Source: Candidatus Treponema faecavium (GTDB lineage: Bacteria; Spirochaetota; Spirochaetia; Treponematales; Treponemataceae). Taken from it: DNA of 7,231 nucleotides. Below the pieces are notes generated by a model. That model was given only the letters and a program-made list of their open reading frames with translations, was not told the origin of the DNA and did not search any database. Where the stretch lies: the NCBI GenBank assembly GCA_019113455.1, contig DXHG01000062.1, positions 1 through 7,231 of the forward strand. The letters run 5' to 3'. The translations under genes were made by a program, and so were the position numbers. Each line of letters opens with the position of its first letter. Position 1 is the stretch's first letter. This document shows positions 1 to 4,988 of the stretch, one piece after another.

Positions 1-71
1 CAATACAGAATACACGACAGCAGCTCCTTGACGCGCTGCTGCCGTACCGATACAATTATCAGTATATATGA
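1..71 (+). CDS. C-terminal end of an unidentified upstream gene (partial)
   Basis: Reading from base 3, an open frame of 22 codons runs to a TGA at 69-71 and ends in the residues LLDALLPYRYNYQYI. The stop overlaps the ATG of the next gene as ATGA, the classic arrangement of translationally coupled genes. That is the main reason to believe this frame is real. The segment is too short to assign a family. It implies that the chorismate mutase gene is at least second in an operon whose beginning lies outside the window. Confidence 0.6.
   Translation, partial: IQNTRQQLLDALLPYRYNYQYI
28..56 (+). promoter_or_regulatory. Possible internal sigma-70-type promoter ahead of aroH
   Basis: TTGACG at 28-33 and TACAAT at 51-56 are separated by exactly 17 bp; each differs from consensus at one base. 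Transcription would start near base 63, leaving only about five bases before the ATG at 68. Against it, the whole element lies inside the apparent coding end of the upstream gene, so the match may be chance. If used, it would give aroH-glgA a transcript independent of the upstream gene. Confidence 0.3.
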
Positions 72-460
72 TAGAAAAAATGCGACTGTACGGGCTGCGC
101 GGAGCCGTGTGTGTGTCTGAAAACACACCGCAGGCGATACAGCAGGCCGTTTCTGAGCTTGCCGATGAGCTTTTTGCCCGCAACTCCTATTCCCCTGAAG
201 ATATCGTTTCCATACAGTTTACAATGACATCCGATCTGACCGCGCTTAATCCGGCGGCGGCGCTGCGCCGTTCAAATCAGGCGGCGCTTGCCGCTTCGTG
301 CGCGCTCTTTTGCAGCACGGAACCGCCGGTAGACGGCGCGCTGCCGCGGACAATCCGCGTGCTTGTAACGGCATACGCGGAAAAGCCGCCGGTGCATGTC
401 TATACCGGCGGCGCGGAAGTCCTGCGCCCTGATTGGGCGCGCACCCAGGCGGAACGCTAG
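68..460 (+). CDS. aroH: Chorismate mutase, AroH (trimeric, monofunctional) type
   Basis: Predicted cytosolic enzyme converting chorismate to prephenate, the first committed step toward phenylalanine and tyrosine. At 130 residues it is about the size of Bacillus subtilis AroH (127). The family pattern is clear: LRGAV near the N-terminus with Arg11 (B. subtilis Arg7), a central Cys82 and Glu85 (Cys75, Glu78), IRV with Arg97 (Arg90), then HVY with Tyr112 and VLRPD with Arg120 (Tyr108, Arg116). The main catalytic residues are therefore kept. The segment usually reading FPAK is NPAA (residues 61-64), so the residues matching Phe57 and Lys60 are changed; this alignment is by eye. The ATG at 68 is chosen because it overlaps the preceding stop as ATGA; no good Shine-Dalgarno is present, as expected for coupling. 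The ATG at 80 (Met5) is a plausible alternative that aligns well with the family N-terminus. glgA follows after 18 nt. Confidence 0.9.
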   Translation: MIEKMRLYGLRGAVCVSENTPQAIQQAVSELADELFARNSYSPEDIVSIQFTMTSDLTALNPAAALRRSNQAALAASCALFCSTEPPVDGALPRTIRVLVTAYAEKPPVHVYTGGAEVLRPDWARTQAER

Positions 461-478
461 CCAGCTGGAAACACCGGT

Positions 479-2092
479 ATGCAGTCAATATGGCTTATCA
501 GCCGCGAATACGCGGGTATCGCCGAAGCGGGCGGCGTAAAAAACGTTTCGTGCTCGCTGTGCGAGGGGCTCGTGCGCCGCGGTACGCGCACAATGCTCTT
601 CATTCCGCTGTATGCGTGCACTGTGCTCGACGCGGTTGATTCCTTTACAGAATTAACTGACTACTGCCGCATACACATTGCCGGGCACGATCATCACGTT
701 GGCTGGGCGCGCGGGGTCATGAATGGCGTTGACATCGTGTTTATTATCAGCAGCCTGTTTTCGTCGCGCATGGGCGTGTATACATATACAAAAGAAGAAG
801 AACTGCGCGACCCTTCGTGCCGGAGAGGCGAGGGGCACCGCGAAACGCTTGAAATGAACGTGCTGTTTGAACGCGCGGTACTTGAATACGGTGTTCGTTT
901 TCCCGATACCGTTCCGCATATGATTCACTGCCAGGACGCGGCTGCGGCGCTGGTACCGGTGCTCGCGCGGCGGTGCAGGGAGTACGCGGCGGTGTTTGCC
1001 GATACGCAGTTTGTCGTAACGATACATAACGCGGGCCCAGGCTATCATCATGCGTTTGACAATACGGAAACGGCGTGCCGGCTAACCGGCCTTTCGTCGG
1101 ACTGTATTGCAGGCGGCATAAACGCGCAGAGCGGTGCGGTGGAACCGTTTCTGCTGTGCGCGCCGTACGCGTGCCTGACAACCGTGTCGCCGTGGTACGC
1201 ATATGAGATACGCAATCCCGCCAATCAGGACACCGGCGGGCTTTCGCAGGAATTCAGCCGCCGCGGCGTGCGCGTTATCGGCATCACAAACGGCATTGAT
1301 ATTGACCGCTACGATCCCGAATACCCTGAAAAATCGCTTTTAACGTACCCGTTTTCTCCGGAGAACAAAGATCTTGACGGCAAATACCGGTGCCGCGCCG
1401 ACTTTATTGAGCGGCACCGTGAGTGTATTCAGGCGTATGACGGCGTGGAACAAAACGGCTTTATTCTTGAGCCGGAACCGGATACGGTGTGGTTTTCGTA
1501 TCATGGGCGGCTGGTGCGCCAAAAAGGGCTCTTTGTGCTTGCTTCTGCAATTGAGGAGCTTTTGCCCCGGCATCCCGAGTTCCGGTTTGTGATAAACGGG
1601 CAGGGCGAGGCGGTGCTTGAGGAGCGGTATCAGTATCTCGCTTCCCGTTTTCCCGGACGGTGCCTGTATTTCCGCGGGTATCACCGTTCGCTTGCCCGCC
1701 TGTGCACGGCGGTTGCCGATTTTCTGGTGCTGCCGAGCGACTTTGAGCCGTGCGGGCTTGAAGACTTTATTGCGCAGCTGTTCGGTTCCATCCCGATTGC
1801 ACACGCGACCGGCGGGCTCAATAAAATCATTCACGGCGAGACCGGCTACCTGTATCACCCGAATACGGAACAGAAACTGGCGGCGGTTCTTGCCGAATGT
1901 GCGCGGCGGTTTATCGGCGACCGCGAGTTTAATCTGGAAATTATTGCGCAGGCGGCGATGTTTGTGCGCTATACGTATTCATGGGATGAGGTTATCAGCC
2001 GCAAATACATTCCGCTGTACCGGTGGCTTTACGGCAGAACGGCAGGGCAGACAGCGGAACCTGCAGAATCGCTGAAAGCGAATCTGCTGTAA
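479..2092 (+). CDS. glgA: Glycogen synthase (GT5 family, ADP-glucose type)
   Basis: Predicted cytosolic glucosyltransferase that elongates alpha-1,4-glucan from a nucleotide sugar, normally ADP-glucose in bacteria. The two-domain GT-B fold is recognisable. The N-terminal domain has the glycine loop EAGGV (16-20), HCQD (150-153) and TIHN with His183, then TVSPWYAYEI (235-244) and GITNGID (268-274). The C-terminal domain has HGRLVRQKGL with Arg344 and Lys349, PSDFEPCGL (419-427) with the conserved Glu423, and TGGL (444-447). At 537 residues it is about 60 longer than E. coli GlgA (477). The oddity is the N-terminal loop: the usual K-T/V-G-G-L lysine, implicated in ADP-glucose binding in E. coli, is Glu16. 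The start fits because the first beta strand begins at once; a weak GGA lies nine bases upstream. It lies 18 nt after aroH and is probably co-transcribed. No branching enzyme or ADP-glucose pyrophosphorylase is in the window. Confidence 0.93.
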   Translation: MQSIWLISREYAGIAEAGGVKNVSCSLCEGLVRRGTRTMLFIPLYACTVLDAVDSFTELTDYCRIHIAGHDHHVGWARGVMNGVDIVFIISSLFSSRMGVYTYTKEEELRDPSCRRGEGHRETLEMNVLFERAVLEYGVRFPDTVPHMIHCQDAAAALVPVLARRCREYAAVFADTQFVVTIHNAGPGYHHAFDNTETACRLTGLSSDCIAGGINAQSGAVEPFLLCAPYACLTTVSPWYAYEIRNPANQDTGGLSQEFSRRGVRVIGITNGIDIDRYDPEYPEKSLLTYPFSPENKDLDGKYRCRADFIERHRECIQAYDGVEQNGFILEPEPDTVWFSYHGRLVRQKGLFVLASAIEELLPRHPEFRFVINGQGEAVLEERYQYLASRFPGRCLYFRGYHRSLARLCTAVADFLVLPSDFEPCGLEDFIAQLFGSIPIAHATGGLNKIIHGETGYLYHPNTEQKLAAVLAECARRFIGDREFNLEIIAQAAMFVRYTYSWDEVISRKYIPLYRWLYGRTAGQTAEPAESLKANLL

Positions 2093-2133
2093 GCCGCATG
2101 GCAGCGGGAACGCGCGCACGGCGGCGTACGCGG

Positions 2134-2511
2134 TCAGTCTGCGAGCGATTGCTCAAACTTAAGCAGCTTTTCTGAGTAGCTCTCTATTTTTTCTGTCAGT
2201 TTATCGTAATTTGCCTGCAATTCCGCCAGCTGGTGTGCAAGGCGTTCTTTTTGTATTTTCAGCAGGTTAATGCGTTCCGGTATGGTTTCGTCTCCCTGCT
2301 GGCACAGCAGCACGTAGGCGGCGATAGTTTCTACCGGCATACCGGCGCTTCTTAAGCATTTGCTGAAATATACCCATTTGCAGTCTTCTTCTGTGTAATT
2401 CCTGATGCCGCCGGCGGTGCGCTGTACGGGCGGTATCAGACCGCTGCGTTCGTAATACCGCAGCGTGTCCGCTGATAGTCCGTATTTCCGGCTTACTTCT
2501 GCGATTGTCAA
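2134..2511 (-). CDS. MerR-family regulator, NmlR/AdhR-like (aldehyde/electrophile-sensing type)
   Basis: Predicted DNA-binding transcription activator of 125 residues. Residues 1-70 form the winged helix-turn-helix domain: TIAEVSRKYGLSADTLRYYERSG is followed by LIPP and GIRNYTEED, typical of MerR proteins. Residues 75-120 are a long charged helix suited to the antiparallel dimer coiled coil. There is no C-terminal metal-binding loop. SKCLRSAGM places a cysteine at position 52, the position of the conserved sensor cysteine in B. subtilis AdhR and pneumococcal NmlR, which control aldehyde and nitrosative-stress dehydrogenases. Cys44 and Cys70 are additional. The start is a TTG, well supported by a near-perfect Shine-Dalgarno seven bases upstream. 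A MerR-type promoter precedes it, suggesting autoregulation. It converges with glgA and lies 109 nt downstream of the glycosyltransferase on the same strand. No adjacent oxidoreductase target is seen, so the regulon is unknown. Confidence 0.88.
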   Translation of the reverse strand: MTIAEVSRKYGLSADTLRYYERSGLIPPVQRTAGGIRNYTEEDCKWVYFSKCLRSAGMPVETIAAYVLLCQQGDETIPERINLLKIQKERLAHQLAELQANYDKLTEKIESYSEKLLKFEQSLAD

Positions 2512-2517
2512 AAAGCC

Positions 2518-2525
2518 ACCTCCTT
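2518..2525 (-). promoter_or_regulatory. Ribosome binding site for the MerR regulator
   Basis: On the minus strand the sequence reads AAGGAGGT. The AAGGAGG core ends seven bases before a TTG codon, and this decides the choice of TTG as the start. It is the strongest Shine-Dalgarno in the window. Confidence 0.88.
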
Positions 2526-2538
2526 ATTTATAGAAAAA

Positions 2539-2570
2539 AGCGTACAGTCTGGAGCAAACTCTATGTCAAG
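2539..2570 (-). promoter_or_regulatory. MerR-type promoter/operator with 19-bp spacer upstream of the merR-like gene
   Basis: On the minus strand, CTTGACA places a consensus -35 (TTGACA) at 2564-2569 and a weak -10 (TACGCT) at 2539-2544, separated by exactly 19 bp. Over-long 19-20 bp spacers are the hallmark of promoters activated by MerR proteins, which untwist the DNA. The spacer starts TAGAGT, then TTG, then CTCCAG: an imperfect dyad (GAG/CTC core) resembling the CTTGAC-T-(T/G)-GAGT...ACTC sites known for NmlR/AdhR-type regulators. The transcript would begin about 20 bases upstream of the merR TTG, leaving room for its ribosome binding site. The comparison with known sites is from memory. 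Confidence 0.65.
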
Positions 2571-2620
2571 CAGCGTGTATGCAGGAAACAGGCATGAGTA
2601 CCGGTTTTAGATTGCTGATT

Positions 2621-3739
2621 TCAGCCCATTGCCTGCGCAAGGATGGCAAGTGTTTTTTCCGCAGTCTTTTCCCATGAAAACTGCTGCGCCCATTCAAGTC
2701 CCTGCGCGCTTAAACGCTCCCGGAGCTCCGTGTCGGTTACGATTGCTTCGATGGCTGACGCTGCTGCTTCTATATTATCAGCGTCAAAGTACAGCGCATT
2801 GTCTCCCGCTATCTCAGGCAGCGCGCCCGCGTTTGCGCAGGCAGCCGGCAGCCCCGCGGCCATCGCCTCAAGCACCGGAAGTCCGACGCCTTCCGATACG
2901 GACGGGAATACACAGGCGTCTGCGCATGAATACAGTTCCGGAAGGCTTTTATGCGGAAAATAGCCGGTAAGAAAAATATCAGAGCCGTACTGCGATGCTG
3001 CCGCTTCGCAGTGCACCGCATCAGAAGCCGCGCCGTCGCTGCCTGCAAGCACGAGACGGTGCGGCAGGCCGGTTTTTTTCTTGAACAGCGAGAACGCGCG
3101 GATGAGTTCCGCGTGTTTTTTTGACGGGCTGCTCATGCGCGACGCGTATATGATGTACGGGCGTTTAATTGCGAACGGTTTTATGTTCACGACTTCTCCG
3201 GTCAGATCGGAACGGGGATAAAAGAGCGCGTGGTCAACGCCGTTATACACGACATCGATAGTATGCGCCGGTATGCCGAGCGAAATGAGATCCTGCTTGA
3301 TGCAGGCGCTGCCGGCAATGATGCGGGTCGCTTTTGCAAGCCCCCGTTTTATCAGCAGCGAGAACCACCGGTCTGAGGTTTCCGCAAATAAACTTGATAC
3401 TATATCGTTGACGACGGCGACGCCGGGAATCTTAAAACTCTGCGGCAGAAAACGCGCGCCGGCAGGAAACAGGATAACGTCGTATTTTTGTTTTTGCGAA
3501 AAGCTCTTTATATTTATCGTGTGCCAGAACCGTTCGGCGGCAAGGCTGTCCGGTACGGACAGCCCTTCGTACAGGATGCGGCTGACGCCCGAAGTATAGG
3601 TATACCGGTCCATTTCCGGTCCAAACAATTCATATATGATTGACGGGTTGTCAGGCAGGTTTGCAATAAGGGAACGCAGATATGAGCCGATACCTGAGCG
3701 GCCGTGCTCGCAGCCGAATGCATCAATTCCTATTTTCAT
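2621..3739 (-). CDS. GT4-family glycosyltransferase (group 1)
   Basis: Predicted retaining GT-B glycosyltransferase of 372 residues, using a nucleotide sugar to build a glycolipid, polysaccharide or other glycoconjugate; the substrate cannot be told from sequence. The N-terminus reads MKIGIDAFG and then a glycine-rich acceptor-side loop, GRSGIGSYLRSLIANL (13-28). VVNDIV (109-114) takes the place of the usual HD motif. NGVD (166-169) precedes the C-terminal domain. ASRMSSPSKKHAELIRAF supplies Arg201 and Lys207/208. The EX7E motif is Glu283 to Glu291 in SEGVGLPVLEAMAAG. There is no signal peptide or membrane segment, so it is probably cytosolic or peripheral at the inner membrane. The ATG lies eight bases past an extended -10 box, so the mRNA may be leaderless. 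It is divergent from the DEAD-box gene. Neighbours do not suggest a pathway; involvement in glycogen metabolism is possible but unsupported. Confidence 0.88.
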   Translation of the reverse strand: MKIGIDAFGCEHGRSGIGSYLRSLIANLPDNPSIIYELFGPEMDRYTYTSGVSRILYEGLSVPDSLAAERFWHTINIKSFSQKQKYDVILFPAGARFLPQSFKIPGVAVVNDIVSSLFAETSDRWFSLLIKRGLAKATRIIAGSACIKQDLISLGIPAHTIDVVYNGVDHALFYPRSDLTGEVVNIKPFAIKRPYIIYASRMSSPSKKHAELIRAFSLFKKKTGLPHRLVLAGSDGAASDAVHCEAAASQYGSDIFLTGYFPHKSLPELYSCADACVFPSVSEGVGLPVLEAMAAGLPAACANAGALPEIAGDNALYFDADNIEAAASAIEAIVTDTELRERLSAQGLEWAQQFSWEKTAEKTLAILAQAMG

Positions 3740-3746
3740 GCGCGTG

Positions 3747-3755
3747 ATTATAGCA
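3747..3755 (-). promoter_or_regulatory. Extended -10 promoter for the glycosyltransferase
   Basis: On the minus strand the sequence is TGC-TATAAT, a perfect -10 hexamer with the TG extension that can replace a -35 box. No recognisable -35 lies 17 bp upstream. The expected start of transcription is near 3740, one or two bases before the ATG at 3739, and there is no Shine-Dalgarno, implying a leaderless message. Confidence 0.65.
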
Positions 3756-3777
3756 CAGCAGGCCGATATGTGCTATA
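3749..3777. repeat. Perfect 9-bp inverted repeat spanning the divergent promoters
   Basis: TATAGCACA (3749-3757) and TGTGCTATA (3769-3777) are exact reverse complements separated by 11 bp. Each arm contains the extended -10 region of one of the two opposing promoters. The symmetry could simply reflect two copies of the same extended -10 element (TGTGCTATA), or it could be an operator for a dimeric regulator. The centre-to-centre distance of the arms is 20 bp, about two helical turns, which would suit a dimer on one face of the DNA. Confidence 0.75.
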
Positions 3778-3779
3778 CT
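3771..3779 (+). promoter_or_regulatory. Extended -10 promoter for the DEAD-box helicase operon
   Basis: TGC-TATACT matches the extended -10 consensus with one change in the hexamer. The predicted transcription start is near 3786, about three bases before the helicase ATG. The -35 region would fall on the -10 box of the opposite promoter, so the two promoters probably cannot be occupied at the same time. Confidence 0.6.
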
Positions 3780-3788
3780 GCGCATATT

Positions 3789-4970
3789 ATGGACGATATT
3801 CCCCGTTTTGCTGATTTAGGCATACCGGAATCTCTGTGCGCGCGTCTTGAGCAGACCGGCATTACGGTGCCGACTGCGGTGCAGCAGGCTGTTATTCCGC
3901 TGCTGCAGACTCACCGGCATCTGTTGTTTCGTTCGGAGACAGGAACCGGAAAGACATTTGCCTATGCGCTGCCGCTGCTTGCGCGTATCGGTGCAGACGA
4001 CCGCAGCGTGCGGGTGATTATTGCAGCGCCGTCGTATGAGCTTGCTTCACAGATACGAACAGAGATACAGCGCGTGTCTGCGGCGCCTTCTGCGCTGTGC
4101 ATCGGCAATACGTCAATCACCCGCCAGATAGAGACGCTCAAGCGCAAGCCGAATATCGTTGTCGGCAATCCTGCTCGGTTGCTTGAGCTGATACAGCTGA
4201 AAAAACTGAAAACACAAAACGTGTCTGCTGTCGTGCTTGATGAAGCGGATCAGCTTTTTTCAAAAGAAATACGCAGTATCACGGCAGAGCTTGTTTCCCG
4301 TATGCCGCCGTCAGTGCAGCTTGCAGCGTGTTCCGCAACGGCAGCAGACAGCCTGCTCGGTATGCTTTCGCGTGCGCTTCCTTCCGGCAGCCCTGACGCA
4401 GAAATATGCACGTGCTTTATGCCGGAAGAAAACATACTGCGCAGCCGCATTACGCATTATGCCGTATTCAGCGAGCAGCGCAATAAACTTGACACACTGC
4501 GGAAACTGTTTCATGCGCTTAATCCGGCAAAGACGCTGATATTTACGGCGCGGCCTGCTGACGTGGAAAAATGCGCGTCGTTCCTTGCGTCAAAAAAGAT
4601 ACCGTGCGCGCCGCTGTACGCGAAAGCGGATAAGACCGCAAGAAAACAGGCGATTGACGGATTCCGGCGCGGTACGTATCAGACACTTGTTGCCAGCGAT
4701 TTGTCCGCGCGGGGCATCGATGTGCTTGATATTACGCACGTTATTCAGATGGATGTGCCTGAACATACCGCTGCGTTTGTGCACCGCGCGGGACGGACTG
4801 CGCGCGCAGGACGCAGCGGCGTCAATGTCGTGATAGGAAACGAGCGCGAGCTTGTGCGCCTGTCGGCGTTTGAAAAAAAACTTAAGATTGTCATATATCC
4901 CCGGATATTATGGAAGGGAAAACTCATTGCGCCGTCTGCCGCAGAGACAGACACGCCTTTTGATGCATAA
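3789..4970 (+). CDS. DEAD-box ATP-dependent RNA helicase
   Basis: Predicted cytosolic helicase of 393 residues that remodels RNA or RNA-protein complexes using ATP; ribosome assembly and mRNA turnover are the usual bacterial roles. All superfamily 2 motifs are present in order: Q motif (Phe7 to Gln32), motif I SETGTGKT (49-56), Ia PSYELASQ (81-88), Ib NPAR (127-130), II DEAD (151-154), III SAT (182-184), IV LIFTARP (250-256), V ASDLSARGID (302-311) and VI HRAGRTARAGR (332-342). Motif Ia has Tyr where Arg is usual (PTRELA), and motif Ib has NPAR for TPGR. The protein stops about 50 residues after motif VI, so it is a near-minimal RecA1-RecA2 core without a long basic tail or RNA-binding domain. 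The reading frame is open further upstream, but the ATG at 3789 is preferred because the Q motif begins six residues later and the promoter lies just before it. hflK follows after 18 nt. Confidence 0.93.
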   Translation: MDDIPRFADLGIPESLCARLEQTGITVPTAVQQAVIPLLQTHRHLLFRSETGTGKTFAYALPLLARIGADDRSVRVIIAAPSYELASQIRTEIQRVSAAPSALCIGNTSITRQIETLKRKPNIVVGNPARLLELIQLKKLKTQNVSAVVLDEADQLFSKEIRSITAELVSRMPPSVQLAACSATAADSLLGMLSRALPSGSPDAEICTCFMPEENILRSRITHYAVFSEQRNKLDTLRKLFHALNPAKTLIFTARPADVEKCASFLASKKIPCAPLYAKADKTARKQAIDGFRRGTYQTLVASDLSARGIDVLDITHVIQMDVPEHTAAFVHRAGRTARAGRSGVNVVIGNERELVRLSAFEKKLKIVIYPRILWKGKLIAPSAAETDTPFDA

Positions 4971-4974
4971 GGAG
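4969..4974 (+). promoter_or_regulatory. Ribosome binding site for hflK, overlapping the helicase stop codon
   Basis: AAGGAG overlaps the TAA of the helicase gene, which favours translational coupling. It ends 14 bases before the hflK ATG, longer than the usual five to nine. No in-frame ATG, GTG or TTG lies closer. Confidence 0.6.
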
Positions 4975-4988
4975 AAATAACAAGCCGT

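Noticed and set aside
653..1202. Two overlapping minus-strand open frames opposite glgA
   Set aside because: They are antisense shadows of conserved GlgA sequence, with no ribosome binding site and improbable composition rich in Arg, His and Pro.
1340..1858. Long minus-strand open frame (172 codons) opposite glgA
   Set aside because: The plus strand has clear GlgA catalytic motifs throughout. The antisense frame has no recognisable domain and is what GC-biased codon use produces by chance.
2093..2133. Bidirectional terminator between convergent glgA and merR
   Set aside because: Only short, weak GC inverted repeats (GCCGC with GCGGC about 20 bases apart) and no T-tract on either strand; not enough to call a terminator.
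2527..2532. TATAAA on the minus strand as the merR -10 box
   Set aside because: It is 31 bp from the TTGACA and sits almost on the ribosome binding site, so transcription would start inside that site. The TACGCT with 19-bp spacing fits better.
2570..2620. Terminator after the glycosyltransferase gene
   Set aside because: No stable hairpin followed by a T run could be found on the minus strand, so read-through into merR remains possible.
3636..3788. N-terminal extension of the helicase reading frame by 51 codons
   Set aside because: It runs antisense through the start of the glycosyltransferase gene and across both predicted promoters. It does not resemble helicase sequence, and the Q motif fits a start at 3789.
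4488..4494. A second CTTGACA as another MerR operator
   Set aside because: It lies inside the helicase coding sequence and lacks the following GAGT/CTC dyad and any -10 at 19-20 bp.
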